Shown piece after piece: positions 51,805 through 60,926 of a DNA stretch of 64,000 nucleotides. A program made the translations under genes and the position numbers. Each line of letters starts with the position of its first letter. The first letter of the stretch is position 1. The notes under the pieces were generated by a model. The model was not told the origin of the DNA and ran no database searches. It worked only from the letters and a program-made list of their open reading frames with translations. Source of the DNA: Bog-756 sp963828385 (lineage in GTDB: Bacteria; Actinomycetota; Acidimicrobiia; Acidimicrobiales; RAAP-2); the NCBI GenBank assembly GCA_963828385.1, contig CAWHEF010000002.1, positions 1,054,001 through 1,118,000 of the forward strand, written 5' to 3'.

Positions 51805-53202
51805 GTGATCGAAACTCCCGTGCTCGAACGGGTCCTGTCCGAGGCGCTTCGACACGGCGGCGACTTCGCCGAGCTCTTCGGTGAGGACCGTTCCAACTCG
51901 TCTGTCCTGCTCGACGACGGTCGGGTCGAAGAGCTCTCGTCGGGACGTGAGCGGGGTGCAGGCATCCGGGTGGTCTCCGGGGACACGACCGGGTTCGCCC
52001 ATACGGCCGATCTGACCGAACGAGGCCTCATCCGTGCGGCCGAGGCCGCCGCTGCCGTGGCCCGGTCGGGCACGGCGGGGAAGGCGCCCGTTGCCGTGGA
52101 CCTGTCGGTTCCGGCGGGCACCGGGGGGCGCCGCCTGGACGCAGACGACGATCGGGGCACCTCCAAGGCCGAGGCCCTGGAGCTCCTCGGTCGGGCCGAC
52201 GATGCCGCCCGCGCCTCGGGTCGGGCGGTCTCCCAGGTCCAGGCGGGCTGTGGCCGCTCCAGCAGAAGGGTGCTCGTGGCCAACTCCGACGGACTGCTCG
52301 CCGACGACCGCCAGCTCCGTACGCGGTTCTCGGTCTCGTGCGTCGCCACCGGGGACACCGGAATGCAGACCGGGTTCGAATCGGCCGCTCGCACCACCGG
52401 CTTCGAGCTGTTCGACGAGGTCTCGGTGGAGGATCTCGCCAGGATGGCCGCCCGCCGGGCCCTGGCCAAGCTGTCGGCTCGCCCCGCACCGAGCGGCGAG
52501 CTCCCCGTCGTGCTGGCCGGCGGGAGCGGCGGGATCCTCTTCCATGAGGCCTGTGGCCATGGCCTGGAGGCCGACCACATCGTGAAGAACGCCTCGGTCT
52601 ACACCGGAAAGGTGGGCGAGCGGGTGGCGAGCCCACTCGTGACGTTGGTGGACGACGGAACGGTGGGTACCGAGTGGGGCACCTTCGGCATCGACGACGA
52701 GGGGAGGCCCGCCCAGCGCAACGTCCTCATCGAGGACGGCGTGCTGACCGACTACCTGTGGGACTTCCTCCGGGCCCGCAAGGAGGGCCGAGCCTCCTCG
52801 GGCAACGGACGACGGCAGACCTACCAGCACCTCCCCATGGTCAGGATGACCAATACCTTCCTCCTGCCGGGTGAGGAGGACCCCGAGGAGGTCATCGCCC
52901 AGACACCGCGGGGCGTCTACGTCGCCAAGCTGGGGGGTGGCCAGGTCAATACCACCACCGGCGACTTCGTGTTCGGCACGACCGAGGCGTACCTGATTGA
53001 GAACGGCAAGGTCACCGAGCCGCTGCGGGACGCCAACCTGATCGGCAACGGACCCGAGATCCTGAGGCGGATCGACGCCGTGGCCACCGATTTCGCCATG
53101 ACTCCCGGCACCTGCGGCAAGGACGGCCAGAGCGTGCCGGTGGGCTGCGGTCAGGCCACCATGCGGTTGACCGGGGTCACGATCGGGGGGACCGCATCAT
53201 GA
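51805..53202 (+). CDS. tldD: Metallopeptidase TldD
   Basis: A 465-residue TldD, the zinc-binding half of the TldD/TldE protease that degrades or matures small peptides such as microcin B17 or CcdA. The HExxxH motif is FHEACGHGLEADH; VPVGCGQATMRLTGVTIGG is the C-terminal segment. GTG 51805 is preceded by AAGGAGG. The stop overlaps pmbA by ATGA, the usual arrangement of the pair. The specific substrate here is unknown. Confidence 0.93.
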   Translation: MIETPVLERVLSEALRHGGDFAELFGEDRSNSSVLLDDGRVEELSSGRERGAGIRVVSGDTTGFAHTADLTERGLIRAAEAAAAVARSGTAGKAPVAVDLSVPAGTGGRRLDADDDRGTSKAEALELLGRADDAARASGRAVSQVQAGCGRSSRRVLVANSDGLLADDRQLRTRFSVSCVATGDTGMQTGFESAARTTGFELFDEVSVEDLARMAARRALAKLSARPAPSGELPVVLAGGSGGILFHEACGHGLEADHIVKNASVYTGKVGERVASPLVTLVDDGTVGTEWGTFGIDDEGRPAQRNVLIEDGVLTDYLWDFLRARKEGRASSGNGRRQTYQHLPMVRMTNTFLLPGEEDPEEVIAQTPRGVYVAKLGGGQVNTTTGDFVFGTTEAYLIENGKVTEPLRDANLIGNGPEILRRIDAVATDFAMTPGTCGKDGQSVPVGCGQATMRLTGVTIGGTAS

Positions 53203-54629
53203 CCGCCTCCGCCTCCGCCTCCGCGACGGCGACCGCGACCACGACCGCGACGGCGACCGCGCCGCTCGGCTCCTCGGACGTCGGGGACCTCACCGAGATC
53301 GCCGATCGGGTGGTCGGATGGGCGGGCCCGGGCGAGGAGGTCGAGGTGTACGTCGCCCGTGGAAACGAGACCGAAGTGCGCGCCTACGACGGTGAGGTCG
53401 AGTCGCTCACATCGGCGACCTCGGCGGGGATCGGGATCCGGGTGGTCGTCGACCACCGGCTGGGCTTCGCCTGGGCCGGATCCCTCGACCCCTCGGTGTT
53501 GGGCGAGACCCTGGCCGAGGCGCGCGACAACGCCAAGTACGCCACCGCCGACGACCACGTGACCCTGGCGGTTCCCGACGGCGTCGAGCCCGTCCCGGTG
53601 ACGTTGTGGGACGACGGCCTTGCCGCCGTGCCGACGGCACAGAAGGTCGAGCTGGCCATGGATCTCGAGGCGCAGGCCCGGCACAGGGACGGTCGGATCC
53701 GCCAGGTCGACCACGCCGACTACGGCGACGCCTCCACCGAGATGGCCCTGGTCTCGACGACCGGGATCCGGGCCTCGATGTCGAGGACGTCCACCTACAT
53801 CGGCGTCGGCGTGATCGCCGGCGACGGTGATGCGAGCCAGACCGGATCGGGTTTCAGTGTCGGCCGGGGCTTCGGCGATCTCGACGTGACCCGGGCCGCC
53901 GCCGACGCCACCCTCCGGGCGACCCGGATGCTCGGCGCAACCAAGGGCCCGTCCGTGCGGGCCACGGTCGTGTTCGATCGCCGTGTGTCGTCCACTTTGC
54001 TGTCGGTGATCTCGGCCGCCCTGTCAGGCGAGGCGGTGGCCAAAGGGCGTTCCTTCTTCGCAGGACGGATCGGCGAGCTCGTCGGCCACCCCGGTTTCAC
54101 CCTCGTCGACGATCCGACCGATCCACGGGCCTACGGCGCCGCCGCCTTCGACGCCGAGGGACTCGCTTGTCGCCGCAACGAGCTGATCGCCGGGGGAGTG
54201 CTGCGGGGGTTCCTCTACGACACGATCTCGGCGTCCCGGTCCGGAGTCCGGTCGACCGGCTCGGCCGTCCGGGGTGGGTTCGCCGGGACCCCGGCGCCCG
54301 GATGCCGGGCCCTCACGTTGGCCCCCGGACCCGAGGGCTACGACGAGGACGGCGTGCTCGCCGCGGTCGGAGAGGGGATCTTCATCCAGTCGATGACGGG
54401 CGTCCACTCGGGTGTCAACCCGATCAGCGGCGACTTCTCGGTGGGAGCCGAGGGCCTCCTCGTACGCGACGGGGTGCTGGCCGAGCCGGTGAGGGCGGTG
54501 ACGGTGGCCTCGACCCTTCAGCGCATGCTCCAGTCGATGACCATCGTCGGCTCCGACGTCGAGTGGCTCCCCGGAATCGCCGCCGGCCAGACCGTCGCCG
54601 TGGGCGACATGCAGGTCAGTGGCACCTGA
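53199..54629 (+). CDS. pmbA: TldE/PmbA-like metalloprotease subunit
   Basis: A 476-residue TldD/PmbA-family protein without the HExxxH motif, so the TldE (PmbA) partner. ETEVRAYDGEVESLTSATSA, VFDRRVSSTLLSVISAALSG, TGVHSGVNPISGDFSVGAEG and IVGSDVEWLPGIAAGQTVAV are family segments. The first ~22 residues are an Ala/Ser/Thr low-complexity stretch, coded by a simple GCC/GCG/ACC repeat, and not typical; a later start is possible. It heads into a hairpin and the convergent fmdB-like gene. Confidence 0.92.
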   Translation: MTASASASATATATTTATATAPLGSSDVGDLTEIADRVVGWAGPGEEVEVYVARGNETEVRAYDGEVESLTSATSAGIGIRVVVDHRLGFAWAGSLDPSVLGETLAEARDNAKYATADDHVTLAVPDGVEPVPVTLWDDGLAAVPTAQKVELAMDLEAQARHRDGRIRQVDHADYGDASTEMALVSTTGIRASMSRTSTYIGVGVIAGDGDASQTGSGFSVGRGFGDLDVTRAAADATLRATRMLGATKGPSVRATVVFDRRVSSTLLSVISAALSGEAVAKGRSFFAGRIGELVGHPGFTLVDDPTDPRAYGAAAFDAEGLACRRNELIAGGVLRGFLYDTISASRSGVRSTGSAVRGGFAGTPAPGCRALTLAPGPEGYDEDGVLAAVGEGIFIQSMTGVHSGVNPISGDFSVGAEGLLVRDGVLAEPVRAVTVASTLQRMLQSMTIVGSDVEWLPGIAAGQTVAVGDMQVSGT

Positions 54630-54649
54630 GCGCCCGTCTCCGGTCGCCG

Positions 54650-54671
54650 CCGCCCGGTCCCCGACGGGCGG
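54650..54671. terminator. Likely hairpin between pmbA and the fmdB-like gene
   Basis: CCGCCCG (54650-54656) pairs exactly with CGGGCGG (54665-54671) around an 8-base loop, 21 bp after the pmbA stop and 22 bp before the stop of the convergent gene. No T-run follows. It may end transcripts from both sides. Confidence 0.45.
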
Positions 54672-54692
54672 TCAGGACCGGTAGGCCAGGCC

Positions 54693-55061
54693 TCAGTCCG
54701 ACGAGCCGGAGGTCGAGCCCGTGCCTGCTGGGCTCGCGGTCGTGGCCGGTTCTTTGGCCGGGGTGGCTTCCTTCTTGGCCGGCGATTCGCCCGCTGCCTT
54801 CCCCGCTCCCGAGTCGGCGCCGTCCTTGCCGGAGGCTGATTTGTCGTCGCTGCCGTTGTCGGACGCCGCCTTCGCGGCGCCATTGGTGCGGCTGTCGTTC
54901 TTGTAGAACCCGCTGCCCTTGAAGACGATGCCGACGTTTCCGAACACCTTGCGGACCGGAGATCCGCACGTCGGGCACGCGCTCAGGGGCTGGTCGTGGA
55001 ACGACTGGGTGACGTCGAAGTTCTTGGAGCAGTCGTCGCAGTGGTACTCGTAGGTTGGCAA
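54693..55061 (-). CDS. FmdB-family zinc-ribbon regulatory protein
   Basis: A 122-residue protein. MPTYEYHCDDCSKNFDVTQS with CPTCGSPVRKVFGNVGIVFKG is the FmdB zinc-ribbon (two CxxC pairs in the first ~45 residues). The remaining ~65 residues are Ala/Ser/Lys/Asp-rich and disordered. The family is named for a methanogen gene regulator, but in actinobacteria its role is unknown. It converges on pmbA. Confidence 0.85.
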   Translation of the reverse strand: MPTYEYHCDDCSKNFDVTQSFHDQPLSACPTCGSPVRKVFGNVGIVFKGSGFYKNDSRTNGAAKAASDNGSDDKSASGKDGADSGAGKAAGESPAKKEATPAKEPATTASPAGTGSTSGSSD

Positions 55062-55220
55062 CGGGTCGTCCTCTCGGTCCGTCGGCCGGAATCGACTCGC
55101 CGTCGGTCGTGACGTGCCCCCTGATCCGGCTCAGATTGGCAGTCTACCCGAGAGAGTGCCAAGGTCGACCTCATTGTCCCACTTCCCGTAGACTGTCGCC
55201 GTGTCCGGTGCTGGTGCTCG

Positions 55221-55706
55221 ATGACCGATCGCAGCCTGAGCCATCTGGACCCCTTCAGCGGTACCCGGATGGTCGACGTCTCGCCCAAGGAGGCGACCCA
55301 CCGCCGGGCCCTGGCGCGCTGCCGGGTGGCGATGAAGCCGGAGACCACGGCCAAGGTGGCGAACAACGCCATCACCAAGGGGGACGTCCTGGCCGCCGCC
55401 CGGGTGGCTGGCATCCAGGCCGCCAAGCGGACCGCCGACCTCGTGCCCATGTGCCATCCGCTGCTGGTGGGCTCGGTTCATGTCGACTTCACGATCGGCG
55501 ACGACTTCGTGGAAGTCGAGACCAAGGTGGAGACGGTCGATCGGACCGGGGTGGAGATGGAGGCGATGACGGCCTGTGCGGTGGCCGCGCTCACCGTCTA
55601 CGACATGTGCAAGACCGCCGATCGCACGATGAGCATCGGGGAGCTGATGCTCTGGGAGAAGACGGGGGGCAGCTCGGGGATGTGGAAGCGGGAGCAGACG
55701 GTCTGA
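55221..55706 (+). CDS. moaC: Cyclic pyranopterin monophosphate synthase MoaC
   Basis: A 161-residue MoaC, which with MoaA makes cyclic pyranopterin monophosphate for the molybdenum cofactor. MVDVSPKEATHRRALARCRV, KRTADLVPMCHPLLVGSVHV (active-site His segment), EVETKVETVDRTGVEMEAMT and YDMCKTADRTMSIGE are all present. The catalytic Lys and Asp are in the last segment. No other moa gene is in the window. Confidence 0.96.
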   Translation: MTDRSLSHLDPFSGTRMVDVSPKEATHRRALARCRVAMKPETTAKVANNAITKGDVLAAARVAGIQAAKRTADLVPMCHPLLVGSVHVDFTIGDDFVEVETKVETVDRTGVEMEAMTACAVAALTVYDMCKTADRTMSIGELMLWEKTGGSSGMWKREQTV

Positions 55707-55739
55707 AGGCCGGAGCGGCCGCTTGCCTGTGACCCGGGC

Positions 55740-56036
55740 TCAGCTGCGGACAGCGGAGCGGAGCTCGCGGAGGGAGAGCTCCGAGGTTGCCTCGCCGCCA
55801 CACTGGGTGCAGTGATCGACGTGACGCCAGCTCCGCAGGAGGCGGGTGCCCTCGGGGTTGAGAAGGACCACGAACGACTCCGAGAGCGGATCGATCTCGA
55901 CGCCGTAGCACGGCTGCCAGTCGGTGGAGGCGGGAGAGGTGTGGGAGTCGGATCCCTTCACCAGGCGTCTGAAGCGGGAATGCTCCATGTCGATGATCCA
56001 GGTGCTGTGGCAGGACTCAATGACGATCTCATCCAC
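55740..56036 (-). CDS. Small conserved hypothetical protein
   Basis: A ~98-residue protein I do not recognise. VDEIVIESCHSTWIIDMEHS, RFRRLVKGSD, and DPLSESFVVLLNPEGTRLLR suggest a small beta-rich fold; CTQCG near the end with the earlier Cys could bind metal. It is read in from GTG 56036 (with GTGGGA ten bases before); an ATG at 56066 is in frame but has no ribosome site. It lies between moaC and the carboxyltransferase gene, convergent with moaC. Confidence 0.5.
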   Translation of the reverse strand: MDEIVIESCHSTWIIDMEHSRFRRLVKGSDSHTSPASTDWQPCYGVEIDPLSESFVVLLNPEGTRLLRSWRHVDHCTQCGGEATSELSLRELRSAVRS

Positions 56037-56237
56037 AGTGGTCAGTATCCCACGAATTGACGACATTCACGCTGGCCGTTTCATGTCGGTTGAATGACAG
56101 TCGCGTAGTCAGGGCCCGGGCGGTCACCCGATGCGAGGCTCTGGGCCCTGAACAGAGCGCACTGAGAATCCATGAACCAACATGAATGGTCCCCGCCCTC
56201 GAGGCGGCGTGACGGTCCTCGCCCCGGCCTCGGGCTC

Positions 56238-57596
56238 TCAGAGTGGCCCCCCGGTGTGCTTCCGGTTCGGCAGATGCTCCCGCGTCGTCTCGAGCGCCCG
56301 GAGCGCTCCGGCCACCACCGATCTCGTCTCCGACGGCTCGATCACGGCGTCGACGTAGCCGCGCTCGGTGGCCTCCCAAGGGGTGAGGTACCGATCGGCG
56401 TACTCGTCCTGCAGGGCTCGCCGCGCATGGGGGCCCGCCCGGCGGTGCAGGATCTGAACGGCGCCTTCGGCGCCCATCACGGCGATTTCGGCGCCGGGCC
56501 AGGCGAAGCACAGGTCGTTCCCCAGCCCCTTCGAGTCCATCACGATGTAGGCACCCCCGAATGCCTTGCGCAAGATCACGCAGACCCTGGGGACCGTCGC
56601 CTCGGCGTAGGCGAATGCGAGCTCGGCTCCGTGGCGGATCATCCCCCTCCACTCGAGATCCTTGCCGGGAAGGAACCCGGGCGTGTCGACGAGGGTGACG
56701 AGGGGGATGTTGAAGGAGTCGCAGAGTCGGACGAACCGGGCCCCCTTCTGCGAGGCGCTGATGTCGAGCGTGCCGGCGAGCGCTTGGGGCTGGTTGGCGA
56801 CGAATCCGACGGACCTGCCGCCTATCCGCCCGAGCTCGGTCACCAGCTGCGGGGACCATCGGGTCCACAGCTCGGTGACGTCCCCGTTGTCGGCGAGGAG
56901 GGCGGTGACCCGCCTGATGTCGTACGAGCTTGTCGATCGGTCGGGGACGATGGTGTCCGGTTCGCCGGCCCCGCCCGTCGGCCATCCGGTCGCGGGCTCG
57001 TCGGGGGCCAGCTCGTCGGCGTGGGCCGGAAGGAGCCCCAGGATGTACTCGACGTGTGCCATGGCCTCTGGCTCAGAGGCGACTTCGATGGCGCACAGGC
57101 CGCTCGAACGGGCGTGCACCACCGCTCCACCGAGCTGATGGATGTCGACCCGCACCCCGGTGAAGTCCTCCACCATGCCCGGCCCCGACACATAGGCGAA
57201 GGCATCGTGGGTCATGATCACGATGTCGGCCATGCCCAGGATGAGCGCCGGGCCGGAGATGGCCGGCCCGGTGACCACGGCCACGATGGGGACGGTCCCG
57301 GAGCATGTCGCGACGGCCCTGGCCGCCTGCCCCCATCCGTGCAGCGACGCCACACCGTCAGAGACGTCGGCACCGCTGGAGGCGAGCACCAGCACGAGGG
57401 GTATGCGGAGTTCCAGCGCCGTCGAGGCTGCGTCCCGGATGGTGTCGCCGTCGTCGCTCGACAGGGCCCCCCGCCTAACGGAAGAGACCGAACGCACCAC
57501 CATCGCCTGCCGGCCCGCCAGCAACTCGATGCCCGCCTGAACGGTGCCGGGGACGAACCGTCGGACGATCAGGTCGGGCGGCGCGGAGACGGTCAC
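56238..57596 (-). CDS. Carboxyltransferase domain protein (acyl-CoA carboxylase beta-like)
   Basis: A 452-residue protein with the crotonase-like double fold of biotin-dependent acyl-CoA carboxyltransferases. SVGFVANQPQALAGTLDISA, PLVTLVDTPGFLPGKDLEWR (CoA-site), LRKAFGGAYIVMDSKGLGND and the C-terminal GYVDAVIEPSETRSVVAGAL are clear. The N-terminal half is shorter and more divergent than in PccB/AccD (452 versus ~520 residues), but VAVVTGPAISGPALILGMAD is present. Propionyl- or another acyl-CoA carboxylation is plausible. Biotin carboxylase/BCCP genes are not in the window, so activity is unproven. GTG start. Confidence 0.82.
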   Translation of the reverse strand: MTVSAPPDLIVRRFVPGTVQAGIELLAGRQAMVVRSVSSVRRGALSSDDGDTIRDAASTALELRIPLVLVLASSGADVSDGVASLHGWGQAARAVATCSGTVPIVAVVTGPAISGPALILGMADIVIMTHDAFAYVSGPGMVEDFTGVRVDIHQLGGAVVHARSSGLCAIEVASEPEAMAHVEYILGLLPAHADELAPDEPATGWPTGGAGEPDTIVPDRSTSSYDIRRVTALLADNGDVTELWTRWSPQLVTELGRIGGRSVGFVANQPQALAGTLDISASQKGARFVRLCDSFNIPLVTLVDTPGFLPGKDLEWRGMIRHGAELAFAYAEATVPRVCVILRKAFGGAYIVMDSKGLGNDLCFAWPGAEIAVMGAEGAVQILHRRAGPHARRALQDEYADRYLTPWEATERGYVDAVIEPSETRSVVAGALRALETTREHLPNRKHTGGPL

Positions 57597-57664
57597 GGTT
57601 CAATGGTAGGAGCGGCGCGGCGGGGGAGGCCGCTTCGCTCACCCGGCTCGCTCACCCGCTTCGC

Positions 57665-58792
57665 TCATCCGGCGATCGGCGGGTCGGTGTCGGGAGGCTC
57701 GCCGGGCCGGCGCGGGGTGCGGCGACGGTCGGGTGGTTCCGGCGGCTCCCTCGACCTGTCGATCGGTCCGTTGTCGGAGCCGATCACCCCGTCCGAACCG
57801 CCCTTCACGACGTTCCCGTCTCCTCGTTCCTCGGTTTGTTCCTCGGTTTTGAGCCCGAGACCGTTCGGACGGCTCGAGCCCGTTCGGGGAGCTCCGCGAT
57901 GGGAGCGGATTCCCGCGCCGGCGGTGTGTCGAGCCGCCCTTCGCTCGGCCCGCCGGAACTCGCGCTCGACGTCCCCCCAGACCAGCGGCTCGTCGCTGTC
58001 GGCCTCCTCCCGCGCCGCCGTCGTTCTCGTCAGCACCACGGCCCCCACCGTGAGAAGCACGATGAGCAGGGAGAGCTTGGACACGAATCCAGCGACCTGC
58101 TGGTCGTTGAGCGGCCGCAGCCCGATCGCCATGTGCGAACGGGAGAACGTCCGGTACAGGGGTCGGGACGAGAGGATGTAGATGAAGGAGAGGAAGGCCG
58201 GGATCACGGCCTGGGCAGCCAGGTACCCGAATCGGAGGACGGGTCGCAACCGGAAGATACCCGGGATCCGGCCGATGACCGGGATCCACAGGATCAGCCC
58301 GGCGACGAGCACCGCGACGTCGAGGAGCCCCCGCAGGACGGGGGAGCGGGACTGGGCCACGACCAGTGGCACCGCCATCGACCCGACCAGCAGGGCGGTG
58401 ACGGCCGCCACCGCCGGGACCGGCCTGCTGATCCAGGTGAGGACGGCATCGACGGGAGCGGGCCGGGTCAGCCACTCGAGCACGTCATAGGGGATGCCGC
58501 AGAGAACAAGCGGGGCGACCGCCAGCACCAGCAATGAGCGCTGGAACACGAGGGCGGTGAGCGACCAGTGGGCGGCAAGGTCAGCCAAGGGCCATGTGAG
58601 TGCCAGCGCAGCCAGCGCCCAACCGCCGGCGAACGCGGCGATCTGGCGGGTGGGCCAGCGTATCGGCTGCGGGCTGGAACGCATCAGCCGGCCGTGTCCC
58701 GCCACGATCAGGGCGACGCTCGCTACCAGCACGCCCCAGGTGACGGGGTGGGGATGGAAGGCATACGGCCCGACGGGGGGTTTCACGGGCAC
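57665..58792 (-). CDS. CtaG-like cytochrome c oxidase assembly protein
   Basis: A 375-residue membrane protein with about nine hydrophobic helices, from YAFHPHPVTWGVLVASVALI to FVSKLSLLIVLLTVGAVVLT, then a ~110-residue Arg/Pro/Glu-rich tail. The His pairs in the first part (FHPHP, LADLAAHWSLTALVFQRS) and SRPLYRTFSR match the Caa3/CtaG family of copper-handling oxidase assembly factors. The tail is unusual and probably cytoplasmic and disordered. It diverges from pafB with only 32 bp between starts, so promoters overlap. Confidence 0.8.
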   Translation of the reverse strand: MPVKPPVGPYAFHPHPVTWGVLVASVALIVAGHGRLMRSSPQPIRWPTRQIAAFAGGWALAALALTWPLADLAAHWSLTALVFQRSLLVLAVAPLVLCGIPYDVLEWLTRPAPVDAVLTWISRPVPAVAAVTALLVGSMAVPLVVAQSRSPVLRGLLDVAVLVAGLILWIPVIGRIPGIFRLRPVLRFGYLAAQAVIPAFLSFIYILSSRPLYRTFSRSHMAIGLRPLNDQQVAGFVSKLSLLIVLLTVGAVVLTRTTAAREEADSDEPLVWGDVEREFRRAERRAARHTAGAGIRSHRGAPRTGSSRPNGLGLKTEEQTEERGDGNVVKGGSDGVIGSDNGPIDRSREPPEPPDRRRTPRRPGEPPDTDPPIAG

Positions 58793-58824
58793 CGCCCCCG
58801 GTTCGGCGCCCTAGATTGACCGCG

Positions 58825-59784
58825 ATGCCACGCCTCGACCGACTCGAACGGGTCACGGACCTGCTCCTGGTCCTGCTCGACTCCTCCCGGCCGCTCAGCT
58901 TGCGGGAGATCGCAGACCGTGTCCCTGGCTACCCCGACCGCCACAGCGCCAGGCGACAGGCCTTCGAGCGGGACAAGCGGCTCTTGCGGGACGAAGGGAT
59001 CCCGGTCGAGACGATCGCCATCGACGGGGACGACCAGGTCGGGTACCTGATCGATCCCGATGAGTACTACCTTCCGGACCTCGGGCTCGAGCCCGGCGAA
59101 CAGGCGGCCCTGAACTTGGCCGTAGCCGGCGTCCACTTCGGTGATCCTACCGGGCACAACGCCCTGGCGAAGCTGGGCGCGGGAGGCGAGACCCCGGTCC
59201 GGGACAGCGTCGTCCCTCTCGTTGACCTGCGGGTTCCCGAAGGGCTGGGTGCCCTCCCGCTGCTCTTCGAAGCCGCGTCGAACCGGAGTGCCGTCCGCTT
59301 CTCGTACCGGGGGCGCGAGCGCACGGTCGACGTGGGCGGCCTGCGGTTCCGGAAGGGTCGCTGGTACGTGGTCGGGTTCGATCGCAGCCGCGGCGAGGGC
59401 CGCACGTTCCGTGTCGACAGGATCGACGGCGTTCCCGAGGTCGACGGGCCCGGTTCGGCCGAGCTGCCAGAGGACGTCGACACCGACGAGTGGTTCACCC
59501 GCGATCCGTGGCGGTTCGGCGAGGGCGACGAGGTCGAGGTCGACGTGGCCGTCGACAGCGTGGAAGCCGGGCGGGTGGTGGGCGAGCTCGGACCCTCGGC
59601 GGTCAGAGAACGAGGTGCAGACGGTTCGGTCGTGGTTCGCCTCGTTGTCACCGACATGGACGCGTTCGTGTTGTGGGTGCTCGATCTCCTGGACCACGCC
59701 GAGGTGCTCGGGCCCCCCGAGGCCCGCGGCGCGGTGATCGGGAGGCTGCGCCGGACCGCGGGGTCGAGCGGGGACCGGCCGTGA
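58825..59784 (+). CDS. pafB: PafB-like WYL-domain transcriptional regulator
   Basis: A 319-residue WYL protein, the PafB half of the PafBC pair, which activates many DNA-damage genes independently of LexA in mycobacteria. The N-terminal winged helix (about residues 1-70) includes LDSSRPLSLREIADRVPGY and RQAFERDKRLLRDEGIPVE. The WYL domain is near 155-215, with RFSYRGRERTVDVGGLRFRK and the variant WYVVGFDRSRGEGRTFRVDR. ATG 58825 is chosen over an in-frame TTG nine bases upstream. pafC follows 64 bp later. Confidence 0.88.
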   Translation: MPRLDRLERVTDLLLVLLDSSRPLSLREIADRVPGYPDRHSARRQAFERDKRLLRDEGIPVETIAIDGDDQVGYLIDPDEYYLPDLGLEPGEQAALNLAVAGVHFGDPTGHNALAKLGAGGETPVRDSVVPLVDLRVPEGLGALPLLFEAASNRSAVRFSYRGRERTVDVGGLRFRKGRWYVVGFDRSRGEGRTFRVDRIDGVPEVDGPGSAELPEDVDTDEWFTRDPWRFGEGDEVEVDVAVDSVEAGRVVGELGPSAVRERGADGSVVVRLVVTDMDAFVLWVLDLLDHAEVLGPPEARGAVIGRLRRTAGSSGDRP

Positions 59785-59848
59785 CGCAACAATCGACGTC
59801 GGTGCTGTTCGATGCACCGCTGCCCGTCGGAAGCCAAGGAGCAGGTCC

Positions 59849-60856
59849 ATGAGCGCGGTCAGTGGAACCGCCGGCCGTCTCCGACGACTGCTGGCCATCG
59901 TCACCTGGCTGGCCCAGGCGGGGGAGGCGCCGATCGACGAGGTGGCGGAACGATTCGATCTGACCCCGGCCGCCCTGGTGGCCGAGCTCGAGATGGCGGC
60001 GTGCTGTGGGGTGCCGCCCTTCTCGCCCGACCAGCTGATGGAGATCCTCGTCACCGAGACCACGGTGGCGGTGCGGCCCGGCGTGGCCCTGGCCCGGGCC
60101 CGGCGGTTGACCCCGAGTGAGGGGTTCGCCGTGGCCGCCGCCGCCCGGGCGCTGTTGGCGGTTGCCGGAAGCGACGAGGGTGGCGACCTGTCGACGGCGC
60201 TGGCCAAGCTGGAGCGCGCCCTCGGTCGGGTCGGAGTCGAGATCGAGCTCGACGATCCGCCGCTGTTGCCCGTGGTGCGCGACGCCGTCGCCTCGCAGAG
60301 CGCCCTCGACGTCACGTACTACTCGGCATCCAGTGATCGGGTGACCGATCGGGTGATCGCTCCCCAACGGCTCTTCGCCGCTGAAGGACACTGGTATGTC
60401 GATGCCTACAGCTCGAACGCCGAAGGACTTCGTCGGTTCCGGGTCGATCGGATCACCGACGCCCGGCAGGGCGAGCCGGATGATGTGCCCCGGACATGGC
60501 CGGCTGAGCGGTCCGGGACGGACCGCAGCGATCACGAGGTCCGGACCGAGGACGGGGGAGGGGAGGGGCGCTCGGCGTTCGTTCCCGGTCCCGAGAGCCG
60601 GAAGGTTCGCCTGTCGATCGACCCGGGAGCGGCATGGCTCGTCGAATCCGTACCCGCGGCCGGTCCGCCGGTGACGGTCGACGGCCGCGTCGACGTCGAG
60701 CTGTTCGTGGGCGGTCTCGCCTGGCTGGAACGGCTTCTGCTCCGACTGGGAGCCGAGGCGGTCGTCGTCGAGCCGGCGGAGCTGCAGGCGCTGGCCGCCG
60801 ACGCCGCCCTCCGCATCCTCCACCGATACGGCCGGGACGACGAGGACGGCGACTAA
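59849..60856 (+). CDS. pafC: PafC-like WYL-domain transcriptional regulator
   Basis: A 335-residue partner of PafB. The HTH region RLRRLLAIVTWLAQAGEAPI and VAERFDLTPAALVAELEMAA and the WYL-type domain (ALDVTYYSASSDRVTDRVIA, GHWYVDAYSSNAEGLRRFRV) are clear. AAGGAGCAGGTCC is a good ribosome site before the ATG at 59849. PafBC genes usually adjoin the proteasome/pup system; here they stand alone, next to a relaxase gene. The C-terminal half has a second, weaker WYL-like repeat. Confidence 0.87.
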   Translation: MSAVSGTAGRLRRLLAIVTWLAQAGEAPIDEVAERFDLTPAALVAELEMAACCGVPPFSPDQLMEILVTETTVAVRPGVALARARRLTPSEGFAVAAAARALLAVAGSDEGGDLSTALAKLERALGRVGVEIELDDPPLLPVVRDAVASQSALDVTYYSASSDRVTDRVIAPQRLFAAEGHWYVDAYSSNAEGLRRFRVDRITDARQGEPDDVPRTWPAERSGTDRSDHEVRTEDGGGEGRSAFVPGPESRKVRLSIDPGAAWLVESVPAAGPPVTVDGRVDVELFVGGLAWLERLLLRLGAEAVVVEPAELQALAADAALRILHRYGRDDEDGD

Positions 60857-60926
60857 AACACATAGAACCACATGACATTGACCTAAACGACATGGCGCGC
60901 CTAGGATCGTTGTCGGAGGTCCGGCC
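60857..60926. other. AT-rich gap before the relaxase gene
   Basis: The 70 bases between pafC and the relaxase gene include AAAACACATAGAACCACATG and more CAT/ACAT repeats, notably richer in A and T than the surrounding coding DNA. GGAGGTCC just before GTG 60927 is the ribosome site. It is likely a promoter or element border, with no box I can identify. Confidence 0.4.

Noticed and set aside
52368..52384. GGGTTCGAATCGGCC resembling a tRNA T-loop
   Set aside because: It lies inside tldD, in frame, and no cloverleaf partner arms are seen nearby.
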